The notes under the pieces: generated by a model
Told to the model about the DNA's origin: nothing
Seen by the model: only the letters and a program-made list of their open reading frames with translations
Databases searched by the model: none
Assembly: GCA_937129505.1 (NCBI GenBank)
Contig: CAKZNJ010000037.1
Coordinates: 1 to 5,007 of the forward strand
Direction of reading: 5' to 3'
Length of the DNA stretch: 5,007 nucleotides
DNA from: an uncultured Anaerolineae bacterium
GTDB taxonomy: Bacteria; Chloroflexota; Anaerolineae; Anaerolineales; UBA4823
Shown: positions 1 to 4,137 of the stretch, piece by piece
How positions within the stretch are numbered: the first letter of the stretch is position 1
How the letters are laid out: each line of letters starts with the position of its first letter
Translations under genes and position numbers: made by a program

Positions 1-9
1 CCACCTGAT

Positions 10-507
10 ATGCCCATTTTTGATGACAAGTCCATGGAATTCATCAGCCGTAGCCCTGAGCAAACCCGCCGTTTAGGGGTGCGAATTGGCGCCCTGCTCC
101 AGCGGGGGGACTTACTCTGCCTGAGCGGCGAATTGGGTAGCGGAAAGACCACGCTGGTGCAAGGCATTGCCAGCGGTTGGGGCTCCACTGATCAAGCCAA
201 CAGCCCAACGTTTGTGCTGGTCAACATCTACCGCCACCCGGAAGGAAAACAGCTTTATCACCTTGATGCGTATCGCCTAAACAGCGCTGCCGAGGCCGAA
301 GATTTGGATGTTGACGGTATGCTTGAAAGTGGGCCTTTAGTGGTCGAGTGGGCAGAGCGCGTTCGAAAAGCCCTGCCGTCTGAAAATCTGTGGGTCACCC
401 TGCGTTGGGTGGATGATGAACAGCGCGATATGGTTTTCAAAGCTACTGGTGGGCGCTATCTGGGGTTGCTAACCGAACTGCGCCGTCAGATTTACGGAGT
501 GCCATAA
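10..507 (+). CDS. tsaE: TsaE, tRNA t6A biosynthesis ATPase
   Basis: This 165-residue protein has the normal length and layout of TsaE (YjeE), the small P-loop ATPase that works with TsaB and TsaD in the cytoplasm to form N6-threonylcarbamoyladenosine at position 37 of ANN-decoding tRNAs. Visible motifs are the Walker A loop GELGSGKTT (residues 40-48), the SPTF segment (65-68) typical of the family, HLDAYRL (84-90), and VVEWAERV (111-118) in the Walker B-like position. The ATG at 10 gives the usual N-terminus. A second in-frame ATG at 34 is possible, and neither has a clear Shine-Dalgarno. The frame is open to the left edge, so a start outside the window cannot be excluded. A TGA at 6-8 in another frame could be the end of an upstream gene. 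The stop overlaps the tsaB start (TAATG), which indicates translational coupling. Family assignment is very secure. Confidence 0.96.
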   Translation: MPIFDDKSMEFISRSPEQTRRLGVRIGALLQRGDLLCLSGELGSGKTTLVQGIASGWGSTDQANSPTFVLVNIYRHPEGKQLYHLDAYRLNSAAEAEDLDVDGMLESGPLVVEWAERVRKALPSENLWVTLRWVDDEQRDMVFKATGGRYLGLLTELRRQIYGVP

Positions 508-1190
508 TGCGCAACCCGCAGCCGCTTCTCCTGGCTTTGGACACTTCCACCCATTGGGTCAGTTTGGCGCTTTACGATGGAGCGAATCTCCTGTGTGAGC
601 ACACTTGGCAAAGCCGTGACTATCACACGGTTGAGTTGGCGCCGACCTTAGAGCAGGCTTTGCAACGTTTGGGCATGAGCGCTCACCAGCTCACCTGCAT
701 TACTGTGGCAATCGGGCCGGGCTCTTTTACCGGTCTGCGGGTGGGCATCGCTTTGGCAAAAGGCCTCGCTATTGCTGGCAGGTTACCGTTGGTGGGTGTC
801 CCCAGCCTAGATATTCTTGCCACAGCTCAGCCCCCGCTTTCCATTCCCTTGATCGCCGCCTTGCGCGCCGGTCGCGGCCGCTTAGCCCTGCGCCGTTACG
901 AGTTCCAGCATGGAACATGGCAAGCCTGCAGCGATTACCAAGTTCTAACGGTTGAACAATTATGCGCAACGATTGACCAACCCACCTATCTATGCGGCGA
1001 ATTCGATGCTTCTGAGCGTCAAACGCTAGCCAACCATCCAAACGTCCAACTTGCCAGCCCTTCTCTCTGTTTGCGCCGGGCGGGCAGGCTGGCAGAAATC
1101 GGTTGGGCAAACTGGCAAGCAGGTGTGCTTGTAGATGCCACAACCTTATCCCCTATTTACTTACACTATCATGAGCCTATCCCTAACTGA
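507..1190 (+). CDS. tsaB: TsaB, tRNA t6A biosynthesis scaffold protein
   Basis: This 227-residue protein matches TsaB (YeaZ), the inactive ASKHA-fold paralogue of TsaD that bridges TsaD and TsaE in the bacterial t6A complex. The N-terminal phosphate-1-like segment LLALDTST lies at residues 8-14, and the hallmark GPGSFTGLRVG at 70-80. The C-terminus ends with the family's PIYLH element (about 216-220). The family usually shows a DAR-type segment mid-protein; here it reads ALRAGRGRLALRRY (about 118-131), so that element has diverged while the surrounding strand pattern is kept. The start shares one base with the tsaE stop, and the gene end overlaps rimI by about 20 bases, so the three genes are probably one transcript. 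The partner TsaD is not encoded in the window. Identification is secure. Confidence 0.95.
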   Translation: MRNPQPLLLALDTSTHWVSLALYDGANLLCEHTWQSRDYHTVELAPTLEQALQRLGMSAHQLTCITVAIGPGSFTGLRVGIALAKGLAIAGRLPLVGVPSLDILATAQPPLSIPLIAALRAGRGRLALRRYEFQHGTWQACSDYQVLTVEQLCATIDQPTYLCGEFDASERQTLANHPNVQLASPSLCLRRAGRLAEIGWANWQAGVLVDATTLSPIYLHYHEPIPN

Positions 1191-1683
1191 ACTCTCCTCC
1201 CCCTTAGTGAATAACGAAATTACCATCCGTCCCATGCGGGTAGAAGACTTGGCAAGCGTCCATCAGATCGATTGTTTGTCGTTCAGTCTACCCTGGCCGG
1301 CTAATGCGTTTCGTTACGAACTGATCGAAAATCCCCATTCGCGCTTGTGGGTCGCTGAGGTAGAAGGGTGCGATGGCGTCGGCATTGTTGTAGGCGCAAT
1401 TGTGGTTTGGCTGGTTGTAGACGAAGCGCACATTGCCACCTTAGCTGTTCACCCCAATTATCGCCACCGCGGCATCGGCACGCAATTGTTACACACCGCG
1501 CTGCGCGAATGCGCCTGCGAGGGGATGCGAAGCGCCACCTTGGAAGTGCGCGCTGGTAATTTAGAAGCCCAAGCTCTTTATCAACGATTCGGCTTTGAAG
1601 TGGTTGGGCGTCGTCGCGCCTATTATCAAGATAACCATGAAGACGCCATCATCATGACCTTAAGTCAGCTCGAGGCAGGCTGA
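1171..1683 (+). CDS. rimI: RimI-type GNAT N-acetyltransferase
   Basis: This is a GNAT-fold acetyltransferase of the RimI family. In well-studied bacteria RimI transfers acetyl from acetyl-CoA to the N-terminus of ribosomal protein bS18. From the ATG at 1171 it is 170 residues. Acetyl-CoA-binding motif A is AHIATLAVHPNYRHRGIGTQLL (about 86-107, with R-x-G-I-G), followed by LEVRAGNLEAQALYQRFGF (about 124-142). The C-terminal YYQDNHEDAIIM (about 151-162) carries the tyrosine and the EDAI element typical of RimI. An in-frame ATG at 1135 would add 12 residues lying wholly inside tsaB; 1171 was preferred because MSLSL fits the usual short leader and keeps the overlap small. A GTG at 1207 is another possibility. 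No candidate has a convincing Shine-Dalgarno, which suggests coupling to tsaB translation. The family is sure; the actual substrate in this organism is inferred. Confidence 0.92.
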   Translation: MSLSLTELSSPLVNNEITIRPMRVEDLASVHQIDCLSFSLPWPANAFRYELIENPHSRLWVAEVEGCDGVGIVVGAIVVWLVVDEAHIATLAVHPNYRHRGIGTQLLHTALRECACEGMRSATLEVRAGNLEAQALYQRFGFEVVGRRRAYYQDNHEDAIIMTLSQLEAG

Positions 1684-1695
1684 AGACAACCTGCG

Positions 1696-1923
1696 CTAGA
1701 GCGGTACGGTAAGGTAAATGCGCGTCCCTTTACCTTTTTCGCTGTTATAGAATAAAGTTCCGCCCATCAAGCGGCCACGCTCACGCAACCAGTAAATGCC
1801 AAAACCATCGCTCTGAGTTAGAGTGGAGTCATCGAAACCAAAGCCGTTGTCGAAAATCTGCAACTCGAGCAAATTCTCCTGAAAGCTCAAGTTCAATTCA
1901 ACTGTCGATGCATGGGCGTGTTT
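1696..1923 (-). pseudogene. C-terminal remnant of a sensor histidine kinase (HATPase_c)
   Basis: The reverse strand encodes about 75 residues that look like the end of a NarX/DesK/LiaS-type histidine kinase ATPase domain. In order they show KHAHASTVEL (tail of the N box, whose upstream E-A-L-N part is absent), DNGFGFDD (G1 box), GFGIYWLRERGRLMGG (G2 region with the family's RERA-like segment) and GKGTRIYLTVPL (terminal strand). The recognisable homology begins at the AAA codon immediately after the cupin stop TAG (1924-1926) and is in the same frame, so no start codon covers the whole piece. A TTG at 1896 would give only 66 residues. The dimerisation/phosphoacceptor helix and any sensor domain are missing and not found elsewhere in the window. 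It ends 12 bases from the convergent rimI stop. It is best called a truncated, probably untranslated remnant. The motif match is strong; the pseudogene status is inferred. Confidence 0.82.
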
Positions 1924-2253
1924 CTAGTCCACAATAAACAATTTTGCGCCGGTGTCGGTGTGCGAGCGGTGGGGTTCGGCGTTATCGGCGACCTGATAGC
2001 TCATGCCCGGCTTAAGCACAAAGCTTCGCCCGTCCTTCAATTCAGTATGCAATTCCCCCTCTAGGCAGAGGAGAATATGCCCTTTCGAGCACCAATGGTC
2101 GGCGAAATAGCCGGGGGAATACTCTACCATGCGGACACGAATCTGATCGAATTGCTGGGTGCGCCAATAGGCGACGCCGCGTTCTCCTTTATGCTCGGTG
2201 GGTTCAATTTGTTGCCAATCGGTCACTCCAAAGGGGATGTTTTCCATTTTCAT
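1924..2253 (-). CDS. DHCW-motif cupin-fold protein
   Basis: This 109-residue single-domain cupin begins MKMENIPFGVTDW. It carries DHWCSKGHILLCLEGELHTEL (about residues 52-72), covering the first cupin motif with the D-H-x-C signature, and then PGMSYQVADNAEPHRSHT (about 83-100), the second motif with its histidine. These residues would line a small beta-barrel and could bind a metal. The family has no established reaction, so only a cytoplasmic small-molecule-binding or enzymatic role can be suggested. The start at 2253 is supported by a GAGGAG sequence at 2262-2267, eight bases upstream; a second ATG two codons in is less well placed. The terminal KLFIVD looks like a natural end for the family, so the gene appears complete. 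The stop codon abuts the histidine-kinase remnant. The gene lies 82 bases after the zinc-ribbon gene on the same strand and may be cotranscribed with it. Confidence 0.88.
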   Translation of the reverse strand: MKMENIPFGVTDWQQIEPTEHKGERGVAYWRTQQFDQIRVRMVEYSPGYFADHWCSKGHILLCLEGELHTELKDGRSFVLKPGMSYQVADNAEPHRSHTDTGAKLFIVD

Positions 2254-2335
2254 TTCTTGGTCTCCTCATTTTGTGAGATTGTTCGCTTGCTCGATAGATG
2301 GCAAAGGCTGACCATCCCCATCCGAGAGGGTGCCT

Positions 2336-2737
2336 TTAGGAGCTCTCCTGTCGCAAAGGCAGAAGAACACCGCAGTAAGGACAATGGGCGGCCTGAGGAT
2401 GATCCCATTGCACGGCGTGAGGGCGCAGCGGGGCACTACACTTTGGACATTCGCTAGGCAAAAGGTCCAAACGGTATTGCAGGGCGGGGGCAGAGGTTTC
2501 AGCGACGGGGATGGCGTTTTCCTCACCGCCAGCCGCTTGACTTGCCCCACTCTCAAAGGTAGTGGGGAATTTCACCAGCAAGATCGCTTCTGTGATACTG
2601 CTTAAGGCAACAAGAACGAGAATGCCCGGCCACCACCAGTCCTGCCAAGCTAAAATGGCAATCCCGATCAGCCAAATTACCCCATGAATTTTGCGCCATG
2701 GTTCTTTGAGCTGAGGTTTTTTCTTCTTAGTTCCCAT
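2336..2737 (-). CDS. Small membrane protein with C-terminal zinc ribbon, unknown function
   Basis: I do not recognise a named family for this 133-residue protein. The N-terminus is lysine-rich (MGTKKKKPQLKEPWRK), followed by two likely membrane segments at about 18-32 (GVIWLIGIAILAW) and 37-55 (PGILVLVALSSITEAILLV). A low-complexity linker follows (about 60-90, rich in A, G, E). The C-terminal domain has four cysteines in CPKC (97-100) and CPYC (119-122), a zinc-ribbon arrangement. The basic start and short loop suggest that both tails lie in the cytoplasm, leaving the zinc ribbon inside the cell. The start is well supported: GGAGG at 2743-2747 ends five bases before the ATG. A promoter-like sequence lies just upstream (2768-2796) and contains one copy of the TACCACTTTG box found around the divergent GntR gene. 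Function is unknown; a role in membrane-associated protein or metal handling would be a guess. Confidence 0.75.
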   Translation of the reverse strand: MGTKKKKPQLKEPWRKIHGVIWLIGIAILAWQDWWWPGILVLVALSSITEAILLVKFPTTFESGASQAAGGEENAIPVAETSAPALQYRLDLLPSECPKCSAPLRPHAVQWDHPQAAHCPYCGVLLPLRQESS

Positions 2738-2767
2738 CTAAACCTCCAGAAAAGTACAGGTAGCTGT

Positions 2768-2796
2768 ATTGTACTCCAAAGTGGTAGAGGCCACAA
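2768..2796 (-). promoter_or_regulatory. Putative promoter of the zinc-ribbon gene
   Basis: Read on the reverse strand, TTGTGG (2796-2791) and TACAAT (2773-2768) are separated by 17 bases, a sigma-70-like arrangement with a good -10 and a weak -35. Transcription would begin near 2761, giving a leader of about 24 bases that contains the GGAGG ribosome-binding site. The TACCACTTTG box at 2777-2786 falls inside the spacer. Prediction from sequence only. Confidence 0.45.
2777..2786 (-). promoter_or_regulatory. TACCACTTTG box, copy 4 (candidate GntR operator half-site)
   Basis: The reverse strand reads TACCACTTTG, identical over 10 bases to the core of the two long sites at 2977-2996 and 3138-3157. 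It lacks the preceding TATACCA repeat, so it is at most a half-site. Its position between the -35 and -10 of the zinc-ribbon promoter would suit repression by the divergently encoded GntR protein. Confidence 0.4.
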
Positions 2797-2976
2797 AAGG
2801 GGGGCAACTTCCCAAGCATCTCCAGCAAAGGAGCGGGGTTTTATTTATGGTTCTCCTTAGCAAAGGAGAGTCGGCGAGTAAAGATAAAAAGATTGCGCTC
2901 TGGCAGAGAAGAGCTCTTTGTGTCCCAAGCAAGCATCAACATACCTCACAGAGAGACTGCTAAGCCAGGATCGACC
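2797..2976. other. Intergenic stretch without a supported gene
   Basis: This stretch between the zinc-ribbon promoter and the first long operator site holds no open frame with a ribosome-binding site or recognisable protein. The short frames on both strands here have atypical composition and no start signals. It does contain a 10-base direct repeat AGCAAAGGAG (2824-2833 and 2859-2868), a small stem-loop at 2852-2869, and the palindrome AAGAGCTCTT at 2909-2918. None has a clear role. Confidence 0.5.
2852..2869. repeat. Short inverted repeat (7-bp stem, 4-base loop)
   Basis: TCTCCTT (2852-2858) pairs perfectly with AAGGAGA (2863-2869) around the loop AGCA. Neither strand has a T-run directly after it, so it is not a convincing intrinsic terminator. 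The right arm is part of a direct repeat whose first copy (2824-2833) is also flanked by a weaker 4-bp CTCC/GGAG inverted repeat. Confidence 0.4.
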
Positions 2977-2996
2977 CTATACCATATACCACTTTG
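2977..2996 (+). promoter_or_regulatory. Candidate GntR operator, long site 1
   Basis: This 20-base site reads CTATACCATATACCACTTTG. It differs at one position from the site at 3138-3157 and contains a perfect tandem 7-base repeat, TATACCA twice (2978-2984 and 2985-2991). It lies about 75 bases upstream of the putative -35 of the regulator. HutC-type GntR proteins often recognise sites built on GGT-TA-ACC half-sites, and the TACCACTT half here resembles one arm of such sites. Assignment to the neighbouring regulator is inferred. Confidence 0.55.
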
Positions 2997-3070
2997 AGCC
3001 CAACAGAGGCAAAATCGTCCCAACTCGGGCAAAAAACAGGCGTTGTGGAGCATATTTTGACAAATTCCTC

Positions 3071-3099
3071 TTGATTTTTGACTAAAATTTCTGTATAAT
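3071..3099 (+). promoter_or_regulatory. Putative sigma-70-like promoter of the GntR gene
   Basis: TTGATT (3071-3076) and a consensus TATAAT (3094-3099) are separated by exactly 17 bases in an A/T-rich stretch. Transcription would start near 3106, giving a leader of about 96 bases before the ATG at 3202 and placing the second operator site about 30 bases downstream of the start, a typical repressor position. A better -35 match, TTGACA at 3057-3062, is 31 bases from the -10 and too far. Confidence 0.65.
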
Positions 3100-3137
3100 A
3101 TCCCTATATCAGCCCTTCGTAGCCGATTTGACGCCGA

Positions 3138-3157
3138 CTATACCATGTACCACTTTG
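3138..3157 (+). promoter_or_regulatory. Candidate GntR operator, long site 2
   Basis: This site reads CTATACCATGTACCACTTTG, matching the site at 2977-2996 in 19 of 20 positions (G for A at 3147). The internal direct repeat is therefore TATACCA followed by TGTACCA. It lies between the predicted transcription start and the regulator start codon, in keeping with autorepression. Inferred from repetition and position. Confidence 0.6.
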
Positions 3158-3200
3158 TTCCTTTTGTAACAAAAAAACCGGATGACAAGAAAGTGGTATA
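3146..3200 (+). repeat. Inverted repeat in the gntR leader, possible RNA hairpin at the ribosome-binding region
   Basis: Bases 3146-3156 (TGTACCACTTT) can pair with 3190-3200 (AAAGTGGTATA) over 11 positions with one G-U wobble, leaving a 33-base loop. The right arm ends one base before the ATG at 3202 and covers the only purine-rich sequence (AAGAAAG, 3187-3193) that could serve as its ribosome-binding site. A smaller competing stem, TTTGTT/AACAAA (3154-3159 with 3168-3173), shares the left arm. The right arm is also an inverted copy of the operator core, so the repeat may act in DNA, in RNA or in both. Confidence 0.45.
3189..3200 (-). promoter_or_regulatory. Operator core, inverted copy 3, abutting the gntR start codon
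   Basis: The + strand reads GAAAGTGGTATA here. Its reverse complement, TATACCACTTTC, matches the core of the site at 2985-2996 in 11 of 12 positions. It ends one base before the ATG at 3202, so binding would also block access to the start of the gene. It lacks the extra upstream TATACCA repeat and is therefore a half-site. Confidence 0.5.
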
Positions 3201-3201
3201 A

Positions 3202-3996
3202 ATGACTAGCGGACTAAACAAACCGCTCTACGTTCAAATTCAAGAACACATCGCCGAGCTGATCCTTTCAGGCAAGCTTCCCCCTGAGAGTAAGCTTCAA
3301 TCTGAGCGCGAGTTCAGCGAGGAGCTAGGGGTGAGCCGCATGACGGTGCGCAAAGCATTGACAGAGCTGGTCAGCGAAGGTTTATTGGAGCGCCGTCATG
3401 GCTCTGGTACCTATGTCGCCAAGCCGCGCGTAACCTATGAATCCCACGAGTTGATCAATAACGTCAAAGCTCTGCAAGACCGCAATCTCGCCACGGCGAG
3501 TCAACTGCTGGAATTTAGCGAGGTGGTTGCCAGTCGCCGTCTAGCCGAGCAGCTTGAGGTAGATATCGGGCATCCGCTCTATCGAGTAGTGGTTCTGCGT
3601 TTTGCCAATCGCGTTCCAGTCATTCTGGAACGCGCATTTTTTCCTTGCTCCCGCTGTCCTAATCTGGAAGAATGGGATTTGGAGAAAACGCCCATCTTCG
3701 ATTTGCTGGTGGGCGTGTACGGCGCTAACCTGCAGCGCATTTCTCAAACAGTCGAAGCGGTGGCAGCAAATGATGTGATCGCCAAACAGCTTCGCGTTGA
3801 GGAGGGATTTCCTTTGCTGATGCTCTCGCGCATTCTCTATAACGCTGCCAGCGGGAAACCCATTGAGTATTCGCAGGATTTTTTACGCAGTGATTTTGCC
3901 CGCATTCACATGGAAGTCACTCTCAAAGCACCTATTTCAGAGGTGAAACCGATCGAACGTTCTGTGTCAAATGTCCATTCCCAAGCTGTAAGCTAG
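3202..3996 (+). CDS. GntR-family transcriptional regulator, HutC/UTRA type
   Basis: This 264-residue protein begins with a GntR winged helix-turn-helix (about 5-72): PLYVQIQEHIAELILSGKL, then SEREFSEELGVSRMTVRKALTELVSEGLLERRHGSGTYVA. The rest (about 85-245) has the UTRA ligand-binding layout, including HPLYRVVVLRFANRVPVILERAFFP and the late KPIEYSQDFLRSDFARI, typical of HutC-subfamily effector domains. UTRA proteins sense small metabolites such as sugar phosphates, histidine-pathway compounds or amino acids; the ligand here cannot be read from sequence. The ATG at 3202 is the natural start and has only a weak ribosome-binding site (AAGAAAG). Repeated operator-like boxes lie upstream and right at the start codon, pointing to autoregulation. 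The next gene downstream, 141 bases on, is an APC permease, a common regulator-transporter pairing, so the effector may be the permease substrate or a product of it. The family is secure; target and ligand are inferred. Confidence 0.93.
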   Translation: MTSGLNKPLYVQIQEHIAELILSGKLPPESKLQSEREFSEELGVSRMTVRKALTELVSEGLLERRHGSGTYVAKPRVTYESHELINNVKALQDRNLATASQLLEFSEVVASRRLAEQLEVDIGHPLYRVVVLRFANRVPVILERAFFPCSRCPNLEEWDLEKTPIFDLLVGVYGANLQRISQTVEAVAANDVIAKQLRVEEGFPLLMLSRILYNAASGKPIEYSQDFLRSDFARIHMEVTLKAPISEVKPIERSVSNVHSQAVS

Positions 3997-4005
3997 AAAG
4001 GAGGT
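3997..4005 (+). promoter_or_regulatory. Orphan perfect Shine-Dalgarno sequence after gntR
   Basis: AAAGGAGGT follows the gntR stop codon directly and is a full complement to the usual 16S rRNA 3' end. No ATG, GTG or TTG lies at a working distance. The nearest is a TTG at 4025, about 19 bases away, which would open a 26-residue frame ending at 4105 with no recognisable features. It may be a relic of a lost gene or of an earlier permease start. The remaining leader up to 4123 shows no clear promoter, operator box or terminator. Confidence 0.4.
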
Positions 4006-4123
4006 ATTTACGGCAAGAACGATATTGAGCCATTTTCAACCAAATCCACATCATCTGAAGAGGAGCAAGGTTTCTTTACCAGAGCCATTGCCCTTTTCAA
4101 ACTAGACCTTATCTTGAATTTTT

Positions 4124-4129
4124 AGGAGG
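4124..4129 (+). promoter_or_regulatory. Ribosome-binding site of the permease gene
   Basis: AGGAGG ends eight bases before the ATG at 4138. It fixes that start, since no other in-frame start has a comparable signal. Confidence 0.85.
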
Positions 4130-4137
4130 CAAAAGAA

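Noticed and set aside
1135..1170. Longer rimI start at the ATG at 1135
   Set aside because: The 12 extra residues lie entirely inside tsaB and do not resemble the family N-terminus, whereas the ATG at 1171 gives a normal RimI length and a smaller overlap.
1924..2253. A cupin-HATPase fusion protein made by TAG read-through into the kinase tail
   Set aside because: The cupin ends at its natural terminus (KLFIVD), no recoding signal is recognisable, and the kinase part lacks half of its N box. A rearrangement junction explains the in-frame position, with a one-in-three chance of frame match.
2077..2605. Open frames on the + strand opposite the cupin and zinc-ribbon genes
   Set aside because: They are antisense shadows. 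The reverse-strand frames have clear family motifs and ribosome-binding sites, whereas these have neither.
2769..2963. Possible 64-residue protein on the + strand in the intergenic region (and a mirror frame at 2738-2932 on the - strand)
   Set aside because: There is no ribosome-binding site and no recognisable motif, the composition is not protein-like, and the frame overlaps the promoter and stem-loop elements.
2997..3037. GCCC...GGGC followed by a run of A as a possible terminator
   Set aside because: The arms are only four bases, separated by a long unpaired loop, so no stable hairpin is expected.
3057..3099. TTGACA at 3057-3062 as the -35 partner of TATAAT at 3094
   Set aside because: The spacing is 31 bases, far outside the working range. 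TTGATT at 3071 gives exactly 17.
3997..4137. A T-box or other amino-acid riboswitch ahead of the permease
   Set aside because: The leader is too short, and no T-box consensus, specifier stem or terminator/antiterminator pair is visible.
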